A DNA stretch of 64,000 nucleotides from Micromonospora matsumotoense (GTDB lineage: Bacteria; Actinomycetota; Actinomycetes; Mycobacteriales; Micromonosporaceae), in NCBI RefSeq assembly GCF_900091525.1, contig NZ_FMCU01000012.1:62001-126000 (forward strand), written 5' to 3'. The position numbers and the translations under genes are program-made. This document shows, in pieces, positions 7,958 to 18,273 of the stretch. Positions within the stretch are counted from its first letter, which is position 1. Each line of letters begins with the position of its first letter. The notes under the pieces were generated by a model. The model had not been told where the DNA came from. It searched no databases and saw only the letters and a list, made by a program, of their open reading frames with translations.

Positions 7958-9139
7958 ATGTCGGACGACACGCTGGTGGTGTGGGACGAGTCCCTGCTCG
8001 ACTACGACATGGGGGAGCATCCGCTCGACCCGGTCCGGGTCGAGCTGACCGTCGCGCTGGCCCGGGAGTTGGGCGTCCTGGACCGGCCGGGGGTACGGCT
8101 GGTCCGGCCCGAGCCGGCCGACGACGCGACGCTGACCCGGGTACACCTGCCCGACTACCTGGCGGCGGTCCGGAACGCCCCCCGCGATCCGCTCTTCGCC
8201 GGTTACGGCCTGGGCACCTCGGACAATCCGGTCTTCGACGGGATGCACGAGTCGAGCGCGTTGGTGGCCGGGGCGACGGTGGCCGCCGCCGAGGCGGTCT
8301 GGCGGGGCGAGGCCCGCCGCGCGGTCAACGTGGCCGGTGGGCTGCACCACGCCATGCCCGACCGGGCCGCCGGGTTCTGCGTCTACAACGATCCGGCGGT
8401 GGCCATCGCCCGCCTGCTCGACCTGGGCGCCGAACGGGTCGCCTACGTCGACGTGGACGTGCACCACGGCGACGGTGTGCAGGAGGTCTTCTACCACGAC
8501 CCCCGGGTGCTCACGGTGAGCCTGCACGAGACCCCGCTCGCGCTCTTTCCCGGCACCGGGTTCCCCGACGAGACCGGTGGCCCCGGGGCGCAGGGCAGCG
8601 CGGTCAACGTGCCGTTGCCACCGGGCACCGACGACTCCGGCTGGCAGCGTGCCTTCCACGCGATCGTGCCGTCGGTGCTGCGGGCGTTCCGGCCGCAGAT
8701 CCTGGTCACCCAGTGCGGTGCCGACGGGCACCGGATGGACCCGCTGGCCGACCTGCATCTCTCGGTGGACGGGCAGCGGGCCACCTACCTGGCGTTGCGG
8801 GCGCTCGCCGACGAACTGTGCGACGGCCGGTGGGTGGCCACCGGCGGCGGCGGGTACGCCCTGGTGGAGGTGGTGCCCCGGGCCTGGACCCATCTGCTGG
8901 CGGTGGCCACCGGCACCCCGCTCGACCCGGCGACCCTCACCCCACCGGGCTGGCGTGCCCTGGCCGCCCACCGGCTGCCCGGCCGGGACGTCCCGCTGCG
9001 GATGACCGACGACGTCGACCCGTCCCACCAACCGTGGCAGCCGACCGGCGAGCCGAACTCGGTGGACCGCGCGGTGGCGGCCACCCGCAAGGCGGTGTTC
9101 CCGCTGCTCGGGCTGGACCCGTACGACCCGCGCGACTGA
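7958..9139 (+). CDS. acuC: Acetoin utilization protein AcuC, class I histone deacetylase family
   Basis: A 393-residue Zn-dependent deacetylase of the HDAC superfamily. The active-site signatures are present in order: GGLHHAMPDRAAGFCVYND, then YVDVDVHHGDGVQEVF with Asp/His zinc ligands, SLHETPLALFPGTG, and TGGGGYALVEVV. In Bacillus, AcuC removes acetyl groups from acetyl-CoA synthetase. Here it lies 23 nt upstream of a GNAT-acyl-CoA-synthetase fusion on the same strand, which suggests a reversible protein-acetylation pair. There is no SD; GACGAT ends 6 nt before the ATG, a possible leaderless signal. Confidence 0.92.
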   Translation: MSDDTLVVWDESLLDYDMGEHPLDPVRVELTVALARELGVLDRPGVRLVRPEPADDATLTRVHLPDYLAAVRNAPRDPLFAGYGLGTSDNPVFDGMHESSALVAGATVAAAEAVWRGEARRAVNVAGGLHHAMPDRAAGFCVYNDPAVAIARLLDLGAERVAYVDVDVHHGDGVQEVFYHDPRVLTVSLHETPLALFPGTGFPDETGGPGAQGSAVNVPLPPGTDDSGWQRAFHAIVPSVLRAFRPQILVTQCGADGHRMDPLADLHLSVDGQRATYLALRALADELCDGRWVATGGGGYALVEVVPRAWTHLLAVATGTPLDPATLTPPGWRALAAHRLPGRDVPLRMTDDVDPSHQPWQPTGEPNSVDRAVAATRKAVFPLLGLDPYDPRD

Positions 9140-9162
9140 GCCGGGGACCTGGGGAGGGACCG

Positions 9163-11718
9163 GTGACAACTGTCGACCAGCCGGTGGACGTGCTGCTGCG
9201 CGACGGCAGCACCGTCGGCCTGCGACCGATCCGGCCGCAGGACGCGCCGGAGATCGTCGCCATGCACGGGCGCTTCTCGGAGCGCACCCGCTACCTGCGC
9301 TACTTCTCGCCGTACCCACGGATTCCGGAGCGGGACCTGCGCCGGTTCGTCATCGTCGACCACCGGGACCGGGAGGCGTTCGTGGTGCTGGTCGGCGACC
9401 GGATCGTCGCCGTCGGCCGGTACGAGCGGCTGGGCCCGGCGGCCCCGGAGGCCGAGGTGGCGTTCGTGGTGGAGGACGCCCACCAGGGCCGGGGGATCGG
9501 TTCGGTGCTGTTGGAGCACCTGGCCGACGCGGCCCGTCGGGCCGGCATCGGACACTTCGTCGCCGAGGTGCTGCCCACCAACGGGGCGATGCTGCGGGTC
9601 TTCGCCGACTTCGGCTACCAGGTGCAACGTCAGTTCGCCGACGGGGTGGTGCACCTGACCTTCCCGATCGCCCCGACCGAGGCGACCCTGGCGGTGCAGC
9701 GGGGTCGGGAGCACCGCACCGAGGCGCGGTCCATCGCCCGGCTGCTCGCCCCGCGCGGGGTGGCCGTCTACGGGGCCAGCGCCACCGGGCAGGGGGTCGG
9801 CGCGGCCGTCCTCGGGCACCTGCGCGACGGCGGTTACCCGGGGGCGATCGTGCCGGTGCATCCGAGCGCGCGCACGGTGGCGGGGCTGCCCGCGTACCCG
9901 TCGGCGGCCGACGCGGGGGTGGACGTCGACCTGGCGGTCGTCGCGGTGCCCCCCGACGCGGCGGCGGGGGTGGTGGCCGACGCGGCCGGTGCCGGCGTGC
10001 ACGGCCTGGTGGTCATCTCCGCCGGCTTCGCCGAGGCCGGACCGGCCGGCGCGGCGGCCCAGCGGGGCCTGGTCCGGGCGGCGCACGCCGCCGGCATGCG
10101 GGTCGTCGGCCCGAACTGCCTGGGCGTGGCGAACACCGACGAGCGGGTACGCCTCAACGCCACCCTGGCCCCGGTGCTGCCGGCCCCCGGACGGGTGGGC
10201 TTCTTCAGCCAGTCCGGCGCGTTCGGGGTGGCGCTGCTGGCGCAGGCGCAGCGCCGGGGGCTGGGCCTGTCGAGTTTCGTGTCGGCCGGCAACCGGGCCG
10301 ACGTCTCCGGCAACGACCTGCTCCAGTACTGGCAGGACGATCCGGGCACCGATGTGATCCTGCTGTACCTGGAGACCTTCGGTAACCCGCGCAAGTTCGC
10401 CCGGTTGGTGCGCCGGATCGGCCGGGACAAACCGGTGGTGGCGCTGGCCTCGCTGGCCCGCCCGGTCGGGCCCGGCGTCGGACCGGCGCTCGACGAGGCC
10501 GCCGTCAACGCCCTCTTCGCGCAGTCCGGGGTGATCCGGGTGGACACCGTCGCCGAGTTGCTCGACGTCGGGACGCTGCTGGCCAACCAGCCGCTGCCCG
10601 CCGGTGGTCGGGTCGGGGTGGTCGGCAACTCGTCGGCGCTGACCGGGCTGGCAGCCACCGCCTGCGCCGGGCAGGGCCTCACCGTCGCCGACGGCTACCC
10701 CCGCGACGTCGGCCCGCACGCCGGGGCCGCCGAGTTCACCGTCGCGCTGGCCGGGGCCGCCGCCGACGACCGGGTGGACGCGCTGGTGGCGGTCTTCGCC
10801 CCGCCCCTGCCGGGGCAGCTCACCGTCGAGGAGGCGGACTTCACCGCCGCCGTGGCGGCGGCGGTGGCCGGCGGCAAGCCGACCGTGGTGACGTTCCTCG
10901 CCGGCCGGGTGCCGGTCGGGCTGCCCGGGTACCCGAGTGTGGAGGAGGCGGTCCGGGCGCTGGCCCGGGTCAGCCGGTACGCCGACTGGCTGCGTCGGGA
11001 CCCGGGCACACCGCCCGAACTTCCCCGGGTGGACCAGGTCGCCGGGCAGGCGGCGCTGCGCGGTGACACCGCCGATCCGGCAGCGCTGCTCGCCGCGTAC
11101 GGCGTCGAGGTGGTCGGATCGGCCCCGGCCGGCACCGTCGACGAGGCGCTCGCCGCCGCCGGACGGCTGGGTTGGCCGGTGGCGTTGAAGGCCGCCGCGC
11201 CCGGCCTGCGGCACCGCCTCGACCTGGGCGCCGTCCGCCTCGACCTGGCCGATCCGGGCGCGCTGCGCCGGGCGTACGCGGACCTGACCGCGGTCTTCGG
11301 CGCGGACGTCCTGGTGCAGCCGATGGTGCCGCCGGGGGTGGCCTGCGTGGTGGAGTTGCGCGAGGACCCGGCGTTCGGGCCGGTGGTCGGCTTCGGGCTG
11401 GGTGGGGTCGCCACCGAACTGCTCGGCGACCGGGCCTGGCGGGCGGTGCCGTTGACCGACCGGGACGCCGCCGAACTGGTCGACGAGCCCCGCGCGGCAC
11501 CGTTGCTGCGCGGCCACCGGGGTGCCGCCCCGGTGGACCGGGCGGCCCTGGCCGACCTGCTGCTGCGGGTGGGGCGGCTCGCCGACGAGCAGCCCCGGGT
11601 GCGGTCGCTCACCCTCAACCCGGTGCTGGCCCGACCGGACGGCATCTCGGTGCTGCACGCCGCCGTGGGTGTCGGCACGGCGGACGCCCGTCCGGACACC
11701 GGCCCGCGCCGGCTCTGA
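9163..11718 (+). CDS. Bifunctional GNAT acetyltransferase / NDP-forming acyl-CoA synthetase (Pat-type lysine acetyltransferase)
   Basis: An 851-residue fusion. Residues about 1-170 form a GNAT domain with the acetyl-CoA loop HQGRGIGSVLL near residue 107. From about residue 195 follow a CoA-binding domain (VAVYGASATGQGVGAAVL), a succinyl-CoA-ligase-like flavodoxin domain (FFSQSGAFGVALLAQAQRRG, SAGNRADVSGNDLLQYW), and a C-terminal ATP-grasp-like domain from about residue 630. The domain content is that of Pat/PatZ lysine acetyltransferases, but with GNAT at the N-terminus; in these proteins the synthetase part is often regulatory rather than catalytic. GTG 9163 has GGGGAGGGA 3 nt upstream. The next gene upstream encodes the deacetylase AcuC. 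Likely targets include acyl-CoA synthetases (inference). Confidence 0.88.
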   Translation: MTTVDQPVDVLLRDGSTVGLRPIRPQDAPEIVAMHGRFSERTRYLRYFSPYPRIPERDLRRFVIVDHRDREAFVVLVGDRIVAVGRYERLGPAAPEAEVAFVVEDAHQGRGIGSVLLEHLADAARRAGIGHFVAEVLPTNGAMLRVFADFGYQVQRQFADGVVHLTFPIAPTEATLAVQRGREHRTEARSIARLLAPRGVAVYGASATGQGVGAAVLGHLRDGGYPGAIVPVHPSARTVAGLPAYPSAADAGVDVDLAVVAVPPDAAAGVVADAAGAGVHGLVVISAGFAEAGPAGAAAQRGLVRAAHAAGMRVVGPNCLGVANTDERVRLNATLAPVLPAPGRVGFFSQSGAFGVALLAQAQRRGLGLSSFVSAGNRADVSGNDLLQYWQDDPGTDVILLYLETFGNPRKFARLVRRIGRDKPVVALASLARPVGPGVGPALDEAAVNALFAQSGVIRVDTVAELLDVGTLLANQPLPAGGRVGVVGNSSALTGLAATACAGQGLTVADGYPRDVGPHAGAAEFTVALAGAAADDRVDALVAVFAPPLPGQLTVEEADFTAAVAAAVAGGKPTVVTFLAGRVPVGLPGYPSVEEAVRALARVSRYADWLRRDPGTPPELPRVDQVAGQAALRGDTADPAALLAAYGVEVVGSAPAGTVDEALAAAGRLGWPVALKAAAPGLRHRLDLGAVRLDLADPGALRRAYADLTAVFGADVLVQPMVPPGVACVVELREDPAFGPVVGFGLGGVATELLGDRAWRAVPLTDRDAAELVDEPRAAPLLRGHRGAAPVDRAALADLLLRVGRLADEQPRVRSLTLNPVLARPDGISVLHAAVGVGTADARPDTGPRRL

Positions 11719-11818
11719 CCGTCACCGCGGTCATTCGGTGTCGACCGCCGCCGCCCGTGGTCGATGCCGGTGACCCACCGTCGGGTCCCGGCCTCCCTGC
11801 GGTGGCCGGTGTGGTGGG

Positions 11819-12226
11819 TCAGGTCCGGTCGGAGATCTGCTGTACCGCCCAGCCGTTGCCGTCGGGGTCGGTGAAGTGGAGGAAGCCGACGTTGTCCAGC
11901 GGGTGGGGCACCGGGCGGGGGTTGACGCCGACCACCTGGATGTCGCTGACCGGTACGCCCCTGTCGAGCAGTTCCGCGTGGGCCCGCTCCAGGTCCGACA
12001 CGACGAGTTGGAGCCCCCGGAGCGACCCGGGCGGCATGTCGGGCACCGCACCCCGGCCGATCACCACCGAGCAACCCGACCCGGGCGGCGTGAGCTGCAC
12101 GATCCGCACGTCGGCACCGATCCGGGTGTCGTGGTCGACGGTGAAGCCGAGCCGGTCGGCATAGAACTCCTTGGCCCGGTCCACGTCGGAGACCGGCACC
12201 ACCACCACTTCCAGGGTCCAGTTCAT
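11819..12226 (-). CDS. VOC (glyoxalase/bleomycin-resistance fold) family protein
   Basis: A 135-residue protein with two betaalphabetabetabeta modules of the vicinal-oxygen-chelate fold. Visible are EVVVVPVSDVDRAKEFYADR at the N-terminus and HFTDPDGNGWAVQQI at the C-terminus, the usual signature of the second module. Such proteins are metal-dependent lyases, dioxygenases or binding/resistance proteins; the substrate is not evident. The ATG is preceded by GGGTCGGGGGC. An in-frame extension to 12307 overlaps the sigB terminator and is rejected. It converges with the Pat gene and lies downstream of sigB on the same strand, separated by a strong hairpin. Confidence 0.85.
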   Translation of the reverse strand: MNWTLEVVVVPVSDVDRAKEFYADRLGFTVDHDTRIGADVRIVQLTPPGSGCSVVIGRGAVPDMPPGSLRGLQLVVSDLERAHAELLDRGVPVSDIQVVGVNPRPVPHPLDNVGFLHFTDPDGNGWAVQQISDRT

Positions 12227-12270
12227 GCCCCCGACCCTGCCGCAGCGGTACGACGCTTCCCCGTACGACA

Positions 12271-12309
12271 CGGTGCAGGCCCCCGGCGAACCGCCGGGGG
12301 CCTGCACCG
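12271..12309 (-). terminator. Intrinsic terminator of the SigB-type sigma factor gene
   Basis: Perfect 17-bp stem (12271-12287 with 12293-12309) and a 5-nt loop, starting 11 nt after the sigma-factor stop. Confidence 0.85.
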
Positions 12310-12320
12310 AACCGTCCCGC

Positions 12321-13337
<1,017 letters not shown>

Positions 13338-13562
13338 CTCTGTGTCTCCCCGTGTCCGCTTTCGGTGCCGCGTACCGGCGCCATCGGCTCCGGTGATGGA
13401 CAGCTTTCCAACCGGGACGTGAAACGGGGGTGAGGCGATCGGGGACCCGACAGCAATCCGGTCGGATGCGGGGTGTCGGCCGTCGTGGGTCTTGCCAGGT
13501 CCGGCTACCGTGCCAGCGGTCGGCCATCCGGGTCGGCAATGCGACAGGCAATGGAGGACGTG

Positions 13563-14351
13563 GTGGTCTTCAAGCGGCTCATGCAGTCGATGGGGGTGGG
13601 CGGTCCGGCGGTGGAGACCGTGCTCGCCAACCCGAACTGCCGTCCCGGCGGGGTGCTGGAGGGGCGGGTCCAGGTGGCCGGCGGCGACCACGCCACCGAC
13701 ATCGAGTACGTGGCGCTGGGCCTGCTCACCCGGGTCGAGGTGGAGGGCGCGGACTCCGAGTACGAGACCACCCAGGAGTTCGCCCGGCAGCAGGTCACCG
13801 GCCGGTTCCGGCTGGAGGCCGGGCAGCGTTACGACATCCCGTTCCGGTTCGCCGTGCCGTGGGAGACCCCGCTGACCGACCTGTACGGCCACCGCCTGCA
13901 CGGGATGACCATGGGGCTGCGTACCGAGCTGGAGGTGGCCCGCGCGGTCGACAAGGGTGACCTGGACGCGGTGTCGGTGCATCCGTTGCCGGCGCAGGAA
14001 CGGCTGCTGGAGGCGCTGCTGCGGCTGGGCTTCCGGTTCGCCCGCGCCGACGTCGAGCGCGGCCAGATCTATGGCGTACGGCAGAGCCTGCCGTTCTACC
14101 AGGAGATCGAGTTCTACCCCGCCCCGCAGTACGCCGGGGCGATCAACCAGCTGGAGGTCACCTTCATCACCGACCCGCGCCAGGTGCAGGTGGTGCTGGA
14201 GATGGACAAGCGGGGTGGCCTGTTCACCGAGGGCCGGGACGCCTTCGGCCGGTTCACCGTCGACCACGCCACCGTCGACCGCACCGACTGGGCCGCCCAA
14301 CTCGACGGCTGGCTCCGCCAGTCCCTCCAACGCCGAGGCCTCTTCTCCTGA
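13563..14351 (+). CDS. spo0M: Spo0M-like sporulation control protein (arrestin fold)
   Basis: About 262 residues. Family features are the N-terminal FKRLMQSMGVGGPAVETVL, the PGGVLEGRVQVAGGDHATDI strand region, PFRFAVPWETPLTDLYGHRL, and a C-terminal half with EIEFYPAPQYAGAINQLEVT. Spo0M in Bacillus modulates sporulation; actinobacterial homologues are widespread and poorly characterised. I chose GTG 13563 because GGAGG (13553-13557) lies 5 nt upstream; GTG 13560 and ATG 13551 are in-frame alternatives. A TACCGT hexamer at 13506-13511 could be the -10. It is divergent from sigB across about 225 nt and converges with dtd, with a 60-bp palindrome between them. Confidence 0.85.
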   Translation: MVFKRLMQSMGVGGPAVETVLANPNCRPGGVLEGRVQVAGGDHATDIEYVALGLLTRVEVEGADSEYETTQEFARQQVTGRFRLEAGQRYDIPFRFAVPWETPLTDLYGHRLHGMTMGLRTELEVARAVDKGDLDAVSVHPLPAQERLLEALLRLGFRFARADVERGQIYGVRQSLPFYQEIEFYPAPQYAGAINQLEVTFITDPRQVQVVLEMDKRGGLFTEGRDAFGRFTVDHATVDRTDWAAQLDGWLRQSLQRRGLFS

Positions 14352-14390
14352 CCCCCACCCCACCCTGCGCTCCCGCCCCGCCCTGTCCGC

Positions 14391-14450
14391 GGTGATCAAG
14401 AGGTTTACGTCAAATAGAAGATCAAACTTGACGCAAACCTCTTGATCACC
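14391..14450. repeat. 60-bp inverted repeat, family copy 1 (22-16-22)
   Basis: Arms 14391-14412 and 14429-14450 begin and end GGTGATCAAGAGGTTT / AAACCTCTTGATCACC, with one mismatch in 22 and a 16-nt spacer. It lies between the convergent genes spo0M and dtd, with a C-rich tract to the left (14352-14390) and a G-rich tract to the right (14451-14508). Copies 2 and 3 are at 25459 and 43473. Confidence 0.9.
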
Positions 14451-14508
14451 GGGGCGAGGCGTGGGGTGGCCGGGCGGGCGGGGCGGGGGTGGTAGGGCGT
14501 GGGGTGGG

Positions 14509-14931
14509 TTAGAGGTCCAGGAGGAGGGTGCGGGGGCCGGTGTTGATGCTCTCGACCATCATGTGGGCGCGGAAGCGGCCCGTCTCGACCGTCGCGCCCC
14601 GGGCGCGTAGCGCCTCGACCACGGCGGTGACCAGGGGCTCGGCCAGTTCGGCGGGGGCGGCGGCGGTCCAGCTCGGGCGGCGGCCCTTGCGGGTGTCGCC
14701 GTAGAGGGTGAACTGGCTGACCACCAGGATCGGGGCACCGGTGTCGGCGGCGCTGCGCTCGTCGTCGAGGATGCGTAGCTCGTGCACCTTGCGGGCCATC
14801 GTCCGGGCCAGCTCGGGGGTGTCGGTGTGGGTGATGCCCAGCAGTACCAGCAGGCCGTCGGTGATCGCGCCGACGACCTCGCCGTCGACGGTGACGCTGG
14901 CCCGGCCGACCGTCTGCACCACCGCCCGCAT
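14509..14931 (-). CDS. dtd: D-aminoacyl-tRNA deacylase
   Basis: A 140-residue editing enzyme that removes D-amino acids (and glycine from tRNA-Ala) mischarged on tRNA. Visible are the N-terminal MRAVVQTVGRASVTVDGE, the catalytic motif SQFTLYGDTRKGRRPSW, and the cross-subunit motif near the end, VESINTGPRTLLLDL, which carries the conserved GP dipeptide. Length and order match the DTD1 family fully. The ATG overlaps by one base the TGA of the upstream methyltransferase (TGATG), so translation is probably coupled. Confidence 0.96.
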   Translation of the reverse strand: MRAVVQTVGRASVTVDGEVVGAITDGLLVLLGITHTDTPELARTMARKVHELRILDDERSAADTGAPILVVSQFTLYGDTRKGRRPSWTAAAPAELAEPLVTAVVEALRARGATVETGRFRAHMMVESINTGPRTLLLDL

Positions 14932-16415
14932 CAGTCGGTCACCGGTTCGACGATGCCCCGCTCGACCAGTCGCGCCACGATCGGGCCGGCCGCCTCGGCC
15001 AGTTCGTCCGTGGTGACGTCGTGCGCGGCGGCGAGCAGGGCGAGTTGGTCGCGCAGCGGCAGCCGTCCGTCGCAGCCGCCGACCAGGGCCAGCACCAGCG
15101 GGTCGATCTCCTCGCTCCAGCGCAGCCCGTGCGGCATCGTCAGGACCTGCCGGTCCACCGCCCAGCCCTCGTCGCCGATCGTCGCCTCCTGGCGCAGTTG
15201 CAGCCCGGGGGCCGCCCGGTAGCGGGTGGCGAGCAGGCCGTCGGCGCCTCGGGCCCGGAGGAAGTCCTGCCGGTCGAACCAGGCGGCGACCTGGTCGCCC
15301 AGTGGTGGCTCGACCCGCTGACGCAGGTCCTCCACCCGGACGACCGGGTCCTCGTGACCGCTGTGGCGCAGCGAGACGATGCCGAAGCCGATCGCCTCGA
15401 CCTTGTGCGCGTCGAACCAGTCCAGCCAGGCCGCCGCCCGGTGCGGGTCGGCCGCCTCGCCGACGTCGGTCAGCCACAGGTGGACGTACGCCATCGGGTC
15501 GGCCACCTCGCGCTGGATCACCCAGGCGTCCAGGCCGGTGCCGGCGAACCAGCCGGTGACCCGCTCCGCCCAGTCCTCCCCGGCGACGTGCACCCAGTTG
15601 GCCAGGTACTGCATGGTGCCGCCCTCGGTGAGCAGCCCCGGCGCGGCGGCGGCCAGTTCCGCGCCGATCGCGTCGCCGACCCGGCCGGAGTCCCGGTAGA
15701 CGTGGGTGGTGGTGCCCGGCCCGACCACGAACGGCGGGTTGCTGACCACCAGGTCGAACCGCCGGCCGGCCACCGGGGCGACCAGGTCGCCGCGCAGCAG
15801 TTCCCAGTCCTGCCCGTTCAGGGCGGCGGTGGTGGCGGCGAACCGCAGCGCCCGCTGCGACACGTCGGTGGCGGTGACCTGCCCGGCGTGGGTGGCCAGG
15901 TGCAGGGCCTGCACGCCGGACCCGGTGCCCAGGTCGAGCGCGGTGCGTACCGGGTGGCGGACGGTCGCGCCGATCAGGGTCTGAGTGGCCCCGCCGATGC
16001 CGAGCACGTGTTCGCTGTGCAGTGGTCGACCCGGCCGCGCGCTGGCCGGTGCGTCGGCCAGCACCCACCAGTCGTCCCCGTACGGCTCGAGGTCCACCCC
16101 GGCGCGCAGGCCGTCACCAGACGGCTCGACCAGCCCGGCGGCGACCGCCTCGGCGAGGTCGAGCGGGGCGAGCGCGGCGGCCACCACCGGTTCCGGCTCG
16201 GTCTGGTCGCAGATGAACACCCGGATCAGGGTGGCCAGCGGGTCCCGGTCCTCGGTGGCGCGCAGCGCGGCCCGGAAGTCGTTGCGGGCCACCCCGCCGG
16301 TGGCCTGCGGGCCGAGCCGGCCGGCGATGCCGTTGGCGGTGAAGTCGGCGCTGGTGAGCGCGGCGCGTAGCGCCTCGACGCCGGCGGGGGAGAGCAGCAT
16401 GTCGTCACGGTCCAC
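14931..16415 (-). CDS. Class I SAM-dependent methyltransferase (NPPF-type; DUF7059-like N-terminus)
   Basis: A 494-residue protein. The N-terminal about 150 residues are an actinobacterial domain resembling DUF7059. The methyltransferase core follows, with SAM loop ALDLGTGSGVQALHLATHA near residue 175 and catalytic motif VVSNPPFVVGPG near residue 245. NPPF is the signature of enzymes that methylate a planar nitrogen in nucleic acid bases or glutamine (HemK/RsmC-like). About 180 residues follow, ending in a winged-helix-like stretch. The target is unknown. I chose GTG 16415; CAGGAT ends 6 nt upstream and could be a leaderless-type -10. ATG 16400 is an alternative. It is coupled to dtd. Confidence 0.82.
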   Translation of the reverse strand: MDRDDMLLSPAGVEALRAALTSADFTANGIAGRLGPQATGGVARNDFRAALRATEDRDPLATLIRVFICDQTEPEPVVAAALAPLDLAEAVAAGLVEPSGDGLRAGVDLEPYGDDWWVLADAPASARPGRPLHSEHVLGIGGATQTLIGATVRHPVRTALDLGTGSGVQALHLATHAGQVTATDVSQRALRFAATTAALNGQDWELLRGDLVAPVAGRRFDLVVSNPPFVVGPGTTTHVYRDSGRVGDAIGAELAAAAPGLLTEGGTMQYLANWVHVAGEDWAERVTGWFAGTGLDAWVIQREVADPMAYVHLWLTDVGEAADPHRAAAWLDWFDAHKVEAIGFGIVSLRHSGHEDPVVRVEDLRQRVEPPLGDQVAAWFDRQDFLRARGADGLLATRYRAAPGLQLRQEATIGDEGWAVDRQVLTMPHGLRWSEEIDPLVLALVGGCDGRLPLRDQLALLAAAHDVTTDELAEAAGPIVARLVERGIVEPVTD

Positions 16416-16502
16416 CCCGCCATCCTGCCTGGCGCGGGGGCGTCCGGTGGCGGGCACCCGGGACATCCATAACACCGGCTCAATCCTTCAGCCGTTATCT
16501 CT

Positions 16503-16530
16503 TTTACGTCTGTCAATGTCTAGTTAGCAT
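16503..16530 (+). promoter_or_regulatory. Candidate promoter of the subtilisin gene in an AT-rich patch
   Basis: TTTACG (16503-16508), 16 nt, TAGCAT (16525-16530). The patch 16470-16545 is distinctly AT-rich for this genome. It leaves a leader of about 67 nt before ATG 16604, which has GGGAG 8 nt upstream. Confidence 0.45.
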
Positions 16531-16603
16531 TCCCTCAACATCAGTCGATGGGACGCTCGGGCGGCCCCGCCTGTCCGGTCGTACCCGGTAGGGAGCTCAG
16601 ACG

Positions 16604-17827
<1,224 letters not shown>

Positions 17828-17843
17828 CGCCCTCCGGCACCGA

Positions 17844-17878
17844 CGGCCCGGTGGACACCGCGGGTGTCCACCGGGCCG
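17844..17878 (+). terminator. Intrinsic terminator of the subtilisin gene
   Basis: Perfect 16-bp stem (17844-17859 with 17863-17878) and a 3-nt loop, 16 nt after the stop. Confidence 0.85.
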
Positions 17879-17936
17879 CGTCGCGTCCACCGAAGGCCGG
17901 CGCACCATTGACCGGTCCTCGACGGCCCGGCGCGGC

Positions 17937-17966
17937 GGCTCGTCCGATCCCGGCTCGTCCGATCCC
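17937..17966. repeat. Tandem 15-bp direct repeat (GGCTCGTCCGATCCC x2)
   Basis: Two identical adjacent copies, 17937-17951 and 17952-17966, just upstream of a coding-like remnant. Confidence 0.7.
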
Positions 17967-18001
17967 GGGGGTCCGGGCGTGGCGGGTCGGGCGGATGTCG
18001 G

Positions 18002-18217
18002 CGGTCCGGGTTCGGCACTCAGAAGGCACAGATCTTCGTCGCCCTGCTCGGCAAGCGGTACGGCGTCCGCCCGGACGGCTGGCGGGAGGCCGCCGGCGGC
18101 TACGGCGACGCGGACACCTACCGGTCGGTCGCCGACGTCACCGACGCGGAGTCGCTGCGCCGGGTCCGCGCGCACAAGCAGCAGGTGAAGGCGGCGGCGA
18201 AGGCCGACCGGGGCTGA
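18002..18217 (+). pseudogene. Coding-like remnant without a start codon (C-terminal fragment)
   Basis: About 70 codons before TGA 18215-18217 read as ordinary protein: KAQIFVALLGKRYGVRPDGW, then REAAGGYGDADTYRSVADV, then an Arg/Lys/Gln-rich helix. The third codon positions are GC-rich as in real genes, yet the frame has no ATG or GTG at its upstream end. The sequence before it turns non-coding at a 15-bp tandem repeat. It looks like the 3' end of a gene whose 5' part was lost. I do not recognise the family. A start at an unusual codon is the alternative. Confidence 0.45.
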
Positions 18218-18273
18218 CGCAACCGGAGCCGGGGCGGTTCGTTGAGATCCGCGACAGCGGCGACGGGTGGGCG

